Below, in pieces: positions 28,701 to 37,091 of a stretch of DNA of 64,000 nucleotides (position 1 is the stretch's first letter; the number at the start of each line of letters is the position of its first letter). Where the stretch lies: positions 53,848 through 117,847 of the forward strand of contig NZ_PYWX01000015.1 in the NCBI RefSeq assembly GCF_003031675.1, in the 5' to 3' direction. The translations under genes were made by a program, and so were the position numbers. The notes below the pieces were generated by a model. It saw only the letters and a list, made by a program, of their open reading frames with translations. It did no database searches and was not told the origin of the DNA. This DNA comes from Pseudomonas palleroniana. GTDB taxonomy: Bacteria > Pseudomonadota > Gammaproteobacteria > Pseudomonadales > Pseudomonadaceae.

Positions 28701-31700
28701 TCAAGCCGTTATTGGCAACGACGATGGTTGCCGTCGGCCGCAGGGTATCGATAACGTAATTGTTGGAGTCGGTGGTGCCGCTGCCGGCGTTGCCCGAGGC
28801 ATTCTGCACGCCGCTGTTGTCCAGCGTGATCAGGTTGGTGGTGTCGGTGATGTTGTTGGTCGGCGTGAAGGTCGCCGTCCAGGTAATCCCTCCGTCGCTG
28901 CTGCTCACCGCCGTCAAGGTGCCGTTGGCAACGGTCAGGTCGGCGTTGGTGAAACCGCTCACCGCCTCGCTGAAGGTGATGGTCACCAGCGAGGTATCAC
29001 CGATTTTCACCGCGTTGTCCGCCACCACGATGGTCGCGGTCGGCCGTACGGTATCGATGGTGAAGTTGGCCGAGTTGGTGGTGCCTGAGCCCGCGTTGCC
29101 GGCCAGGTCGGTGATGCCGGTATTGTCCAGGATGATCAGGTTAGTGGCGTCCCGGGTGCCGACGTTCGGGCTGAAGGTAGCCGTCCAGGTCACGCCGCCA
29201 TCGGCACTGCTCACGGCACTGAGCGTGCCATTGGGCACACTCAGGTCGCTGTTGGTGAAGCCGGTCACCGCCTCACTGAAAGTGATAGTCACCAGAGACG
29301 TCTCACCGGCTGTCAGCGCCGAATCAGCAACCACAATGGTCGCGGTCGGCCGTTGACTGTCGACGGCGTAGTTGTTGGAGTCGGTCGTGCCGCCGCCGGC
29401 GTTGCCGGCCAAATCGGCAACGCCGGTGTTATCCAGGGTGATCACATTGCTGGTATCGGTAATACCGGCCGCCGGGGTGAGCGTCGCGGTCCAGGTGATG
29501 CCACCATCACTGCTACTCACCGCGCTCAATGTGCCATTGGCAATCGTCAGGTCGGCATTGGTAAAGCCGGTGACCGCCTCGGAGAATGTCACCGTCACCA
29601 ACGAGGTCTGGCCGATACCCAGGGCGGTGTCCGTCACCACGATAGTTGCGGTTGGGCGCTGGGTATCGATGGCGTAGTTGTTGGAGCTGGTGGTACCACT
29701 GCCGGCATTGCCCGAAAGGTTGCGTACGCCGCTGTTGTCGAGGGTGATCAGGTTGGTCGCGTCGGTGATGGCGCTGCTCGGCGTGAAGGTCGCCGTCCAG
29801 GTGATCCCCCCATCGCTGCTGCTCACCGCCGTCAAGGTGCCGTTGGCAATCGTCAGGTCGGCATTGGTGAAACCTGTCACCGCCTCGCTGAACGTGATCG
29901 TCACCGCAGAGGTTTCGCCAATTTTCAAAGCGCTGTCCGCAACAATGATGGTCGCCGTGGGCAGCACGGTGTCGACCGTGTAGTTGGCCGAACTGGTGGT
30001 GCCCGAGCCCGCGTTGCCGGCCAGGTCGGCGACACCGGCGTTGGCCAGGGTAATGACGTTGGTAGCATCGCTGACACCGACCGTCGGCGTGAGGGTAGCG
30101 GTCCAGGTGATACCGCCGTCGCTGCTGCTCACCGCCGTCAAGGTGCCGTTGGCGATGGTCAGGTCGGCGTTGGTAAAACCGCTCACGGCCTCACTGAATG
30201 TGATGGTCACCAACGTGGTTTCACCGGCGCTCAGCACTGGGTCGGCGATGACAATAGTCGCCGTCGGCCGCTGGGTGTCGATGGCGAAGTTATTGGAGTC
30301 TGTCGTGCCGGTGCCGGTGTTGCCGCTCTGGTCGCTGTAGCCGGTATTGTCCAGGGTGATGTGGTTGGCGGCGTTGGTGGTACTCGCCGACGGGGTGAAC
30401 GTTGCGGTCCAGGTGATCCCACCGTCACTGCTGCTCACCGCACTCAGCGTGCCGTTGGCGATAGTCAGGTCGGCATTGGTGAAACCCGTGACGGCTTCGC
30501 TGAAGGTCACTGTAACCAGCGAAGTCTGGCCAATCGCCAATATCGGGTTGGCGACCACTATCGTGGCCGTCGGACGCTGGGTGTCGATCGCCACGTTATT
30601 GGAGTTGGTCGTGCCGCTGCCGGCGTTGCCTGCCAGATCCTGCACGCCCGTCTTGTCCAGCGTGATGTGGTTGGTCGGGCTGGTGATACTGGCTGTCGGG
30701 GTGAAAGTGGCGGTCCAGGTCACACCGCCGTCACTGCTGGAGACAGCGCTCAAGGTACCATTGGTGATCGTCAGGTCGGCATTGGTGAAGCCGGTTACCG
30801 CCTCGCTGAACGTAATCGTCACCAGGGAAGTCTGACCGATAGCCAGGTTGGTGCTGGCAAACACGATGGTCGCATTCGGCCGTACCGTGTCGACGGCATA
30901 CACGTTGGAACTGGTGGTGCCACTGCCGGCGTTGCCTGCCAGGTCGGCGACCCCGGTATTACTCAAGGTAATCACGTCACCGCTATGGCTCACCCCAGCG
31001 CTTGGCGTCAGGGTGGCGGTCCAGGTGATGCCGCCATCGCTGCTGCTCACCGCACTCAGCGTGCCGTCGGCGACGACCAGGTCGGCGTTAGTAAAGCCGG
31101 AGACGGCTTCGCTGAAAGTGATGGTCACAAGAGAAGTGCCACCGATGTTCAGCGCTGGGTTAGACACCACAATGCTTGCGGTGGGGCGCACGGTGTCGAC
31201 GCTGTAGTTATTGGACGTGGTGACGCCGGTGCCGGTATTGGTCGAGGCGTCGGTGTAAAGCGTGTTGTCCAGGGTAATGACGTTGGCACCACTGGTGATC
31301 CCGCCCGTCGGTGTCAGGGTCGCTGTCCAGTGGATGTTATCGCTGGTGGCCAGGTTGCTCAGGGTGCCGTTGGAGGCCGTCATGTCGGCCAGGCTGAAGC
31401 CGGAGACCGCTTCGCTGAAGGTGATGTTCACCACGGAGGTGCCGCCGATATTCAAACCCGTGCTGGCTACCGCAACCGTGGCGGTCGGCCGTACCGTATC
31501 GACGGTGTAGTTATTGGAGGTAGAAGTCCCGCTGCCCGCCAGGCCATTCGACACGCCGGTGACACCGGTATTATCCAGGACGATATGGTTGGTCGCGCTG
31601 GTCACGCTCGAATTTGGGGTGAACGTCGCCGTCCAGGTGACGCCGCCATCACTGGAACTGACAGCGCTCAAGGTGCCGTTCGACACGGTCAGGTCGGCGT

Positions 31701-33648
31701 TAGTGAACCCGTTGACCGCCTGGCTGAAGGTAATGGTCACCAACGAAGTGCTGCCAATGTGCTGGGCCGTGGTGGTGACGACAATGGTTGCTGATGGCGT
31801 GGGTGAGTAGGCGGTGTTCAGGGTGCCGCCATCGTTGAAGATATTGTTTACGGCCGCCACGGAAGCGCCCGTGGCACCTCCGCCTGCCGCCTGGCCGCCG
31901 GAGCCACTGCCACCAACGTTGCCGCTGAGGGCCGCAAAGTTGGCGGCGGTCATCAACAGCGTGCCTTTGTTCCAGATTGCGCCGACGCCTTTGCCGGCCG
32001 CACCGCCCGGGTCGGCACTGCCACCACTCCCACCACCGCCGCCGCCACCACCACCGGCCGCGATGTTATTGGAAATCACCGAAGTGCCGACAACGGTCAG
32101 GGTGCCGCTGGTGGCGTTATAGATACCGCCACTGGCCGAGGCACCGGCACGACCCGGCCTGTCCCATCCAGAGCCGCCACCACCGCCGCCGATACTGATA
32201 GTGCCGTTGTTCGCCGTGCCGCCGCTCCCACCGTTACTGTAGCCACCGACGCCTACAGCACCGGCCCCCCCTACGTTGCTGCCACCCTTGCCGCCCATAT
32301 AGGTGGGGCTATAGGAGCCGCCCGTGCCACCGGTGTTGGCGCTACCGGAGGTCCCGGCGTATACCCCCGTACCAGTGCCGGCGATACCGCCGTGGCCTCC
32401 GACCTGCCCACCAAGCGCACCGCCGCCACCGCCACCACCGCCGACCGGGCCACCGGCATAAGGCGCGGTCACCCCGCCACCGCCACCGCCACCCGAGGCG
32501 GCATTACTGGTCACCGTGACATTATTCAAGGTCAGGTTACCGAAGTTGACGATACCGCCGCCCATCGCAGCTGTGCCGTCGACACCTGCCTGCGCGCCAT
32601 TCCCGACCGCCAGCCCTTGGGTGATGACCAGGCCATCGAGTGTCGCGGTCACCCCATTATTCACTCTCAGCACCTGGGTCTTGTACTGCCCGCTGAGGGT
32701 AACGTCCGCCACGCCGTCGTGGTTCAAATCACCCGCAACCGTGACATTCTTCGTGATCACCAGTTGAGAGTTCAGGTTAACCGTCATGCTTGAGTTGAAC
32801 GTCACGGTATCGCCCGTCACCGAATCGCTCAGGGCTTGGCGCAATGAACCGGCGCCACTGTCGCCGTTGTTGGTCACCGTAATCGTGGCCAAGCCGTACT
32901 GGTACGCCGACATCGCCTGGTACGACAACGCGGTGTGGCTCTCGATGGAGCCCGTGGCAATTTCCAGCGTCCAGTCGCCGCCCCCGCCGGTGCGGTTGGT
33001 GGATGCGGCAATATCCCGGCCCGTCAATTGCGCGAGTGAGTCGACAAAGTTCAGCCCCTGGGTGCCCTGCGCCGTGTTGCAGGCATAGATCAGGATGTCG
33101 CCACCCACATTCATGTCCTGGCCGATCTGCGCCAACACTTCGCTGCGAGCCGCAACGTTGTCGGCCGACAGATAGGTACTGCCCAGCCACAGATCACCGG
33201 TGTTGCCGTGAGCGATAATCTGCACCGAACTCACGCCCTGATGGCTGCCCAGGTAATCGGCCATCTGCTGCAGGCCGTCCTTGCTCGCATCCAGTTGCAC
33301 GACCTGAGTGCCGGGGGCAGCCCCCTTGAGCAGGTCGGCGGAGTCCTTGACCCGGGCGTCGACGAACACCACGGTCTGCCCCGGTACCGCCACGGGTGCC
33401 GGTGTCGCCGGCGCATCGGTTTGGCCATGGGTGTCTTTACTGACGGAGGCATGTTCGGCCGTCGGTGCCTTGGCCGCCGCATCGGCGGTGGCGTGGCTGT
33501 CAGCCTGGGCGGCATCGGCCACGGTGGCCGCGACCGCACCGTCAAACAACATGCGCGGCTCCAGGAACATGATCATCGGCGTCGCCAGGGTGTTGGCGCC
33601 TGTCGTTGTCTGCCGTGCCTTACCTTTGCTCCACCACATGTTGCTCAC
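25750..33648 (-). CDS. Giant DUF4347 surface protein with 18 Ig-like repeats
   Basis: A 2632-aa repetitive protein, presumably secreted or surface-bound. The N-terminus has no ordinary signal peptide but carries FLEPRMLFDGA (about 28-38), a motif frequent at the start of DUF4347 proteins. DUF4347 spans about 90-245 (SVQIIAHGNTGDLWLG, ILIYACNTAQG). A beta-helix-like stretch follows (about 250-375), then a Gly-rich part (about 380-590) with runs of seven or more glycines, then 18 tandem repeats of about 102 residues (about 618-2454). A unique 178-residue tail rich in Gly/Pro ends the protein. No RTX nonapeptides (GGxGxDxUx) or LapA-like retention module were seen. The start is GTG 33648, or ATG 33639. 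Confidence 0.87.
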   Translation of the reverse strand: MSNMWWSKGKARQTTTGANTLATPMIMFLEPRMLFDGAVAATVADAAQADSHATADAAAKAPTAEHASVSKDTHGQTDAPATPAPVAVPGQTVVFVDARVKDSADLLKGAAPGTQVVQLDASKDGLQQMADYLGSHQGVSSVQIIAHGNTGDLWLGSTYLSADNVAARSEVLAQIGQDMNVGGDILIYACNTAQGTQGLNFVDSLAQLTGRDIAASTNRTGGGGDWTLEIATGSIESHTALSYQAMSAYQYGLATITVTNNGDSGAGSLRQALSDSVTGDTVTFNSSMTVNLNSQLVITKNVTVAGDLNHDGVADVTLSGQYKTQVLRVNNGVTATLDGLVITQGLAVGNGAQAGVDGTAAMGGGIVNFGNLTLNNVTVTSNAASGGGGGGGVTAPYAGGPVGGGGGGGGALGGQVGGHGGIAGTGTGVYAGTSGSANTGGTGGSYSPTYMGGKGGSNVGGAGAVGVGGYSNGGSGGTANNGTISIGGGGGGSGWDRPGRAGASASGGIYNATSGTLTVVGTSVISNNIAAGGGGGGGGGSGGSADPGGAAGKGVGAIWNKGTLLMTAANFAALSGNVGGSGSGGQAAGGGATGASVAAVNNIFNDGGTLNTAYSPTPSATIVVTTTAQHIGSTSLVTITFSQAVNGFTNADLTVSNGTLSAVSSSDGGVTWTATFTPNSSVTSATNHIVLDNTGVTGVSNGLAGSGTSTSNNYTVDTVRPTATVAVASTGLNIGGTSVVNITFSEAVSGFSLADMTASNGTLSNLATSDNIHWTATLTPTGGITSGANVITLDNTLYTDASTNTGTGVTTSNNYSVDTVRPTASIVVSNPALNIGGTSLVTITFSEAVSGFTNADLVVADGTLSAVSSSDGGITWTATLTPSAGVSHSGDVITLSNTGVADLAGNAGSGTTSSNVYAVDTVRPNATIVFASTNLAIGQTSLVTITFSEAVTGFTNADLTITNGTLSAVSSSDGGVTWTATFTPTASITSPTNHITLDKTGVQDLAGNAGSGTTNSNNVAIDTQRPTATIVVANPILAIGQTSLVTVTFSEAVTGFTNADLTIANGTLSAVSSSDGGITWTATFTPSASTTNAANHITLDNTGYSDQSGNTGTGTTDSNNFAIDTQRPTATIVIADPVLSAGETTLVTITFSEAVSGFTNADLTIANGTLTAVSSSDGGITWTATLTPTVGVSDATNVITLANAGVADLAGNAGSGTTSSANYTVDTVLPTATIIVADSALKIGETSAVTITFSEAVTGFTNADLTIANGTLTAVSSSDGGITWTATFTPSSAITDATNLITLDNSGVRNLSGNAGSGTTSSNNYAIDTQRPTATIVVTDTALGIGQTSLVTVTFSEAVTGFTNADLTIANGTLSAVSSSDGGITWTATLTPAAGITDTSNVITLDNTGVADLAGNAGGGTTDSNNYAVDSQRPTATIVVADSALTAGETSLVTITFSEAVTGFTNSDLSVPNGTLSAVSSADGGVTWTATFSPNVGTRDATNLIILDNTGITDLAGNAGSGTTNSANFTIDTVRPTATIVVADNAVKIGDTSLVTITFSEAVSGFTNADLTVANGTLTAVSSSDGGITWTATFTPTNNITDTTNLITLDNSGVQNASGNAGSGTTDSNNYVIDTLRPTATIVVANNGLNIGATSLVTITFSEAVSGFSNADLTVAGGTLSNVSSADGGITWTANLTPTQGVSHTGDVITLNNAGVNDLAGNSGAGSTLSNAYNIDTQAPTATIVVANPTLAIGQTSGVTITFSEAVSGFDNSDLSVPNGTLSTVSSADGGVTWTATFTPTSNIRDTTNLITLNNAGVSDLAGNAGSGITNSANFTIDTVRPTASIVVADNAVKIGDTSLVTITFSEAVSGFTNADLTIANGTLTAVSSSDGGVTWTATFTPTNNITDTTNLITLDNSGVQNASGNVGSGTTDSNNYAIDTQRPTATIVVANNGLNIGATSLVTITFSEAVSGFSNADLTVADGTLSNVSSADGGITWTAILTPVAGVTHAAAVITLNNTGVDDLAGNSGTGITQSNAYSVDTQAPTASIVLANPTLAIGQTSLVTITFSEAVSGFDNNDLSVPNGTLSAVSSVDGGITWTATFTPTSNIHDTTNLITLNNTGVTDLANNAGTGVTLSGNFSIDTVRPTANIVVDHSALKQGETAQVTITFSEAVNGFTTADLSVANGTLSNLASSDGGMTWTATLTPTANITDTSNLITLDNSGVQNASGNAGSGTTDSNNYAIDTQRPTATISVADSALNIGQTTTVTIAFSEAVTGFDLSQLSVANGVLSNLASQDGGKTWTATLTPTAAITDATNLIVLDASQVNDAAGNAGSGIAISNNYAIDGERPTATISIANPSLTVGQTTVVTFTFSEKVSGFSLDDLSVANGALSNLATSDGGKTWTATLTPTANLNDPSNFITLDNRLVSDLSGNVGSGFANSNNYTINTVALTGDPLFRVTNPAPPQGAPNAPLQPSVFGAPLGNLGSPIGFPPLFEPRQLGAGLPPVGSIFIHNGALAPSYIAQVFGTDGAGDGSANGFLGFGGGDGGVFGSSTLSSLFSHETHGDDSTLKAFDSKPINGQGDPAQGLRGVFGAPSLGQQLQQLKDTEQRQVMDLAHALQQVGISEMQA
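26287..31794 (-). repeat. 18 tandem Ig-like repeats, about 306 bp each
   Basis: Each unit opens with TATIVVAD or a close variant and runs through SLVTITFSEAVSGFTNADLT, NGTLSAVSSSDGGITWTATF, a Thr-rich loop, LDNTGVxDLAGNAGSGTT and NNYAIDTQRP. The units vary more at loop positions than at strands. Some neighbours are nearly duplicate pairs (units 10/13 with VADNAVKIGDTS and 11/14 with VANNGLNIGATS), which indicates duplication of a three-unit block. Confidence 0.9.
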
Positions 33649-33689
33649 CCGCTTGTCGAATGCAGATACCCGCTATGAAAAAACCGCGA

Positions 33690-34553
33690 TCAATTGATCA
33701 CGGCATCGGCTTTGGTGCGAATTACATTAGCGGCGCTCAAGGTCCCATCCCGCCAAAAGTCCATATGCGCAAACTGCTCGAAGAGGTCAGGCGGCAAGAT
33801 CGTACGCCGAGGTTGCAGCGCGACCTTGGGTTTGACCCGGTGCAACCCGCTGACGCCCAGCGCTTCGTCGAAGTCCGGTGCGTCATAGCTGAGGTTGTCG
33901 AAGTCATGCTCGAACCACGGCTCGCCGATAAATTCGTAGACCAGCCGCATCACGCGCTCAGGCGCCTGGGACAAGAGGTCATAGTCGACGATCAGCATGG
34001 AGCCGGCGTTTTCACCGTAGTAAGCCTCTTTGAGGGCCGACCAGGCATATCCCACGAGGCGATTGCGCTGGCCCAGGGTTTCGACGCGGCTGTACACGGT
34101 GTTGCGCTCGATATCGTCGTTGAACAATTTGGTGTTCTCAAACGGATTGGCGCGGTAGAGGCGCTCGAGGCTGTCCATGACCCACGCGACATTGCGCACA
34201 CAGGCAATGACCTTGGCCTGGGGGAACAGGTCGTGCAAGGCGGGCATGCGCGCGCACCACTGGCGATTGGTGTCGAACACCACAGGGGTGGAGGGTTTGT
34301 CGCCGTAGTAAGCATCAAACAGCCCGCGCAACAGACGACGGCGGGTGTCCGGATCAATGACCGAGCCAAACTCGCTGCCGGCACTGCATTGCGCCAGCAC
34401 GCCATTGAACAATGTCCCTACGGGGCTGCTCATGCCCGCGCGAAAGCGTGGGTTCTGCAGCAGGATCGCAGAGAGTAAGGTCGAGCCGGAACGCGGCAGA
34501 CCGGAGATAAAGTGATACTGCAATCCCTTCACCACTTTGTAGGACAAGTCCAT
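33690..34553 (-). CDS. PAPS-dependent sulfotransferase
   Basis: A 287-aa cytosolic sulfotransferase. The 5'-phosphosulfate loop is GLPRSGSTLL (about 18-27), and the 3'-phosphate-binding part is KVIACVRNVAWVMDSLERLY (R and S of the conserved R...S pair). C-terminal RTILPPDLFEQF is also family-like. It transfers sulfate from PAPS to an unknown acceptor. It lies 41 bp upstream of the giant gene on the same strand, and an APS kinase is encoded at the other end of the transcript, so the giant protein or a glycan on it is the likely substrate (inference). ATG 34553 has GGGC upstream. Confidence 0.87.
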   Translation of the reverse strand: MDLSYKVVKGLQYHFISGLPRSGSTLLSAILLQNPRFRAGMSSPVGTLFNGVLAQCSAGSEFGSVIDPDTRRRLLRGLFDAYYGDKPSTPVVFDTNRQWCARMPALHDLFPQAKVIACVRNVAWVMDSLERLYRANPFENTKLFNDDIERNTVYSRVETLGQRNRLVGYAWSALKEAYYGENAGSMLIVDYDLLSQAPERVMRLVYEFIGEPWFEHDFDNLSYDAPDFDEALGVSGLHRVKPKVALQPRRTILPPDLFEQFAHMDFWRDGTLSAANVIRTKADAVIN

Positions 34554-34639
34554 TTATGCCCAAAGCGTAGCTGAGGATTGCAGGGTCCACTAGTGGTTAT
34601 TTGCCACTATTTCGACATTTTCTTAATGCCGATTCGCAA

Positions 34640-36253
34640 TTAGCGACAGCCCTCAGGCTGCGAAGGCTCTGGGCCGCGACACAGGACAAACAGGCGTGCT
34701 CTTGCGCCGCCGCCATCCTGGCGCATCAGTTCGCGCCAATCGGCGGGAATCGGCGCGAAATCATCCGGCGGCTCGGCGCCGCTGATCAGCCACACGCGAC
34801 GGGTATCCACCGGCAATGCCGACAGACGGTCGAGATAAATGCGCCCGCCGTCCTGATCCACCAGCGTGCCAAAGCCGTACGCGGTCGGCCGAGTCGGCGT
34901 GCCGTCAGGCTTGGGTGGCGTGTAGAGCTGTAGTTGGGCGTCGGTCTGGTCGTAATACACGTAGCTGAGGTACCACAGCATGTCACTGAGGACGATGCGG
35001 TCGTCTTCCTGATAGTTACGGTTGACGAACTCCACCGGCACGTTGAATTGGTCATGCTCGTCCACCGTGGCGTTGTTCTTCACCCCCAGCAGTTCCACGC
35101 TGACAAACAGCACCAGGAACGCCGCGCCCCAACGTGACAGCCGCTTGGGCAAACGGTCGATGGCCAAGGCCACTATGATCGGCAAGCCGAGGGCATACAC
35201 CGTCAGGTAGCGCTCGATAAACACCGGGGAAATAAACGACACCGCGTACACCAGCAACAGCGGCAGCAGGAAAAACAGCGCCAGCAGGCCGGCCGGCCGA
35301 TGGGCCTCACGATCACGCCAGGCGGTCGCAACCACGACGCCAATCAGCAACAGCGGAAACAGCCAGAACAACGGTTTCCAGAAATCGAGGCCCTCATCCT
35401 GGAGCATGAACTGCCAGACCATCGACGGCACGGAAATCAGCGTGACCGGGTCTTCCCAACCGATATCGCCGCCGACCTTGAGCTGTTCGACGTGCTGGGT
35501 CAGGTCCAGCAGGTTCGGCAACCAGGGCAGGTACAGCGCCACGATCAGCGTATTGGCGCACCACCACGACGGGCGCAGGATCAGACGCTGGCCCGGCGCC
35601 TGGGACGCGCACAACAGCCCCAGGTAGGCCCAATGCACCAACACACACAAGGCTGTGAAGTAATGGGTATAGAACCCGGCCACCATCAGCAGCACATAGG
35701 CCACCAGGTAGCGCGTGCGCTCGGGCTGGCGCACCCAGTACACCAGCGCCAGCGTGGCAGCGAGCAGCCACACGGCCAGCAGCGAATACATGCGCACTTC
35801 CTGGCTGTAACGCACGGCCGTGGGGAACAGCGCCAGCAGCACACCCGCCAGTATCGCGGCGCGCCGGGTGGACAGTTGCCGCGTCAGCCAGATCCCCAGG
35901 CCTACCGCGACCACACCGGGGATTGCACTCATGCCGCGAATCGACCAGATGCCATCGCCAAACAGCCCGATCCACCCGCGCAACATGAAAAAGTACAAGG
36001 GCGGATGCACATCATGGGCCGCGTGAAACCACAGGTCATCGATGGCGTATTCGCTCAGCAACAGGCTCGAGCCTTCGTCGCCCCAGATCGCCGAGGCCGT
36101 GAGGCCATAGAAACGCACGGCCATGGCCAGCGCCAGAATCGGCACCCACCATAAACGGCTGAGCCAACCGGCACCTTCCCAAGCCGCCGACAGGCGATTG
36201 ACTGCGGGAAAAACCCCCACTTTGTTGTCTTGTTCTACCACAGACCGTCGCAC
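34640..36253 (-). CDS. GT-C membrane glycosyltransferase (family 39/ArnT-like)
   Basis: A polytopic 537-aa protein with about 10-12 hydrophobic segments. The first extracytoplasmic loop holds the acidic pair D59-E60 (IWGDEGSSLLL) and HDVHPPLYF, both hallmarks of PMT/ArnT-type GT-C enzymes that use polyprenyl-phosphate sugars. A periplasmic C-terminal domain of about 130 residues follows the last helix. GTG start at 36253 with GGA at -7. It lies 86 bp upstream of the sulfotransferase on the same strand and probably heads this transcript. A role in glycosylating the giant protein or a surface glycan is suggested only by context. Confidence 0.82.
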   Translation of the reverse strand: MRRSVVEQDNKVGVFPAVNRLSAAWEGAGWLSRLWWVPILALAMAVRFYGLTASAIWGDEGSSLLLSEYAIDDLWFHAAHDVHPPLYFFMLRGWIGLFGDGIWSIRGMSAIPGVVAVGLGIWLTRQLSTRRAAILAGVLLALFPTAVRYSQEVRMYSLLAVWLLAATLALVYWVRQPERTRYLVAYVLLMVAGFYTHYFTALCVLVHWAYLGLLCASQAPGQRLILRPSWWCANTLIVALYLPWLPNLLDLTQHVEQLKVGGDIGWEDPVTLISVPSMVWQFMLQDEGLDFWKPLFWLFPLLLIGVVVATAWRDREAHRPAGLLALFFLLPLLLVYAVSFISPVFIERYLTVYALGLPIIVALAIDRLPKRLSRWGAAFLVLFVSVELLGVKNNATVDEHDQFNVPVEFVNRNYQEDDRIVLSDMLWYLSYVYYDQTDAQLQLYTPPKPDGTPTRPTAYGFGTLVDQDGGRIYLDRLSALPVDTRRVWLISGAEPPDDFAPIPADWRELMRQDGGGARARLFVLCRGPEPSQPEGCR

Positions 36254-36394
36254 CTCAATTCCCCTGATACTGCCCGATTCCCGGGCAAACCCGCCGTTGC
36301 GTCAACATGCGCCACTCTAGGCCAAAAGCCCCGGTTTCGCTCGCGGTTTCGCGACCACCGGGCGCCGTGCATCAGCGGCGTCTACGCTCTGCGA

Positions 36395-36417
36395 TGACGC
36401 CAGATCAATTGGCGTCA
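36395..36417. promoter_or_regulatory. Inverted repeat in the divergent promoter region
   Basis: TGACGCCA (36395-36402) and TGGCGTCA (36410-36417) are perfect 8-bp arms with a 7-nt spacer. They lie in the 200-bp divergent gap between the glycosyltransferase and collar-protein genes, 37 bp before the collar ATG. Candidate operator for one or both directions. Confidence 0.4.
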
Positions 36418-36453
36418 CACACCCATAGAGCCATAAGCAAGGATGAACGATCC

Positions 36454-37041
36454 ATGGAAGTATTCATCGGCACTATTCAACCGTTCGCGTTTAATTTCGC
36501 CCCTAGAGACTGGGCCTTGTGCGCCGGTCAAACCTTGTCCATCAGCCAGTACCAGGCGCTGTTCGCCCTGATCACCACCACGTACGGCGGCGACGGGGTG
36601 CAGTCCTTCAAGCTGCCGGATTTGCAGGGGCGCCTGCCCATCGGCCAAGGCAACGGCGCGAACCTGTCGCCGCGGGTCATCGGCGCGTTCGCCGGGGTCG
36701 AGAACGTCACCGCCACGCTGGCCAACCTGCCGACCCACACACATGGCACCGCGGCCTTCACTTCCACCACCACCGTGCAACTGACCAGTGTCACCAGCAA
36801 CCCGGTCACGGTCCCCACTGCCGCCAACGCGTTTATCGGCGCTTCCGGCCCCGGCCCGGGCAGCGCGACGATCTACTCGGACCAACAGGGCGCCAACCCG
36901 GTGACGCTCAAAGGCGTCAGTACCACCTTGACCGGCACCATCGACCCCGCCGGCCAAGGCCAGGCCATGGCCACGATGAACCCGTTCCTGGTGATCAACT
37001 TCAGCATTGCGCTGAACGGCATCTTTCCGTCCCGCAGCTAA
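36454..37041 (+). CDS. Phage-tail-collar domain protein (MdpB-like)
   Basis: A 195-aa protein with the tail-collar domain at its N-terminus: MEVFIGTIQPFAFNFAPRDW, ALCAGQTLSISQYQALFALI and TTYGGDGVQSFKLPDLQGR, then LPIGQG. The C-terminal half is Thr/Ala-rich and ends with MNPFLVINFSIALNGIFPSR, usual for the MdpB-like group. AAGGA precedes the ATG by 10 nt. Such proteins are common outside prophages in groups with DUF6916 partners. No other phage genes are here, so this is not a prophage remnant. It stands on the opposite strand in the middle of the DUF4347 secretion locus. Confidence 0.87.
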   Translation: MEVFIGTIQPFAFNFAPRDWALCAGQTLSISQYQALFALITTTYGGDGVQSFKLPDLQGRLPIGQGNGANLSPRVIGAFAGVENVTATLANLPTHTHGTAAFTSTTTVQLTSVTSNPVTVPTAANAFIGASGPGPGSATIYSDQQGANPVTLKGVSTTLTGTIDPAGQGQAMATMNPFLVINFSIALNGIFPSRS

Positions 37042-37047
37042 GCCCTG

Positions 37048-37069
37048 GCCGAGGCCCACGGGCCTCGGC
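37048..37069 (+). terminator. Intercistronic hairpin between collar and DUF6916 genes
   Basis: GCCGAGGCCC and GGGCCTCGGC form a perfect 10-bp stem with a 2-nt loop (AC), followed by ATTTCT. It starts 6 nt after the collar stop. With only a short U tract it may be an attenuator that lowers expression of the downstream gene rather than a full terminator. Confidence 0.6.
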
Positions 37070-37091
37070 ATTTCTCAAGTGGAGCCGCCTT

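Noticed and set aside
26287..31794. CRISPR-like or satellite array
   Set aside because: The period is about 306 bp and in frame within one coding sequence; the units are protein domains.
26242..31810. Plus-strand frames with repeated Val/Gly-rich sequence (up to 813 codons) opposite the Ig-like array
   Set aside because: Their repetitiveness simply mirrors the minus-strand repeats. There is no ribosome-binding site, signal or known domain.
36272..36286. Short GCCCG/CGGGC hairpin before the glycosyltransferase gene
   Set aside because: Five-bp arms in GC-rich DNA are expected by chance, and there is no U tract or symmetry beyond them.
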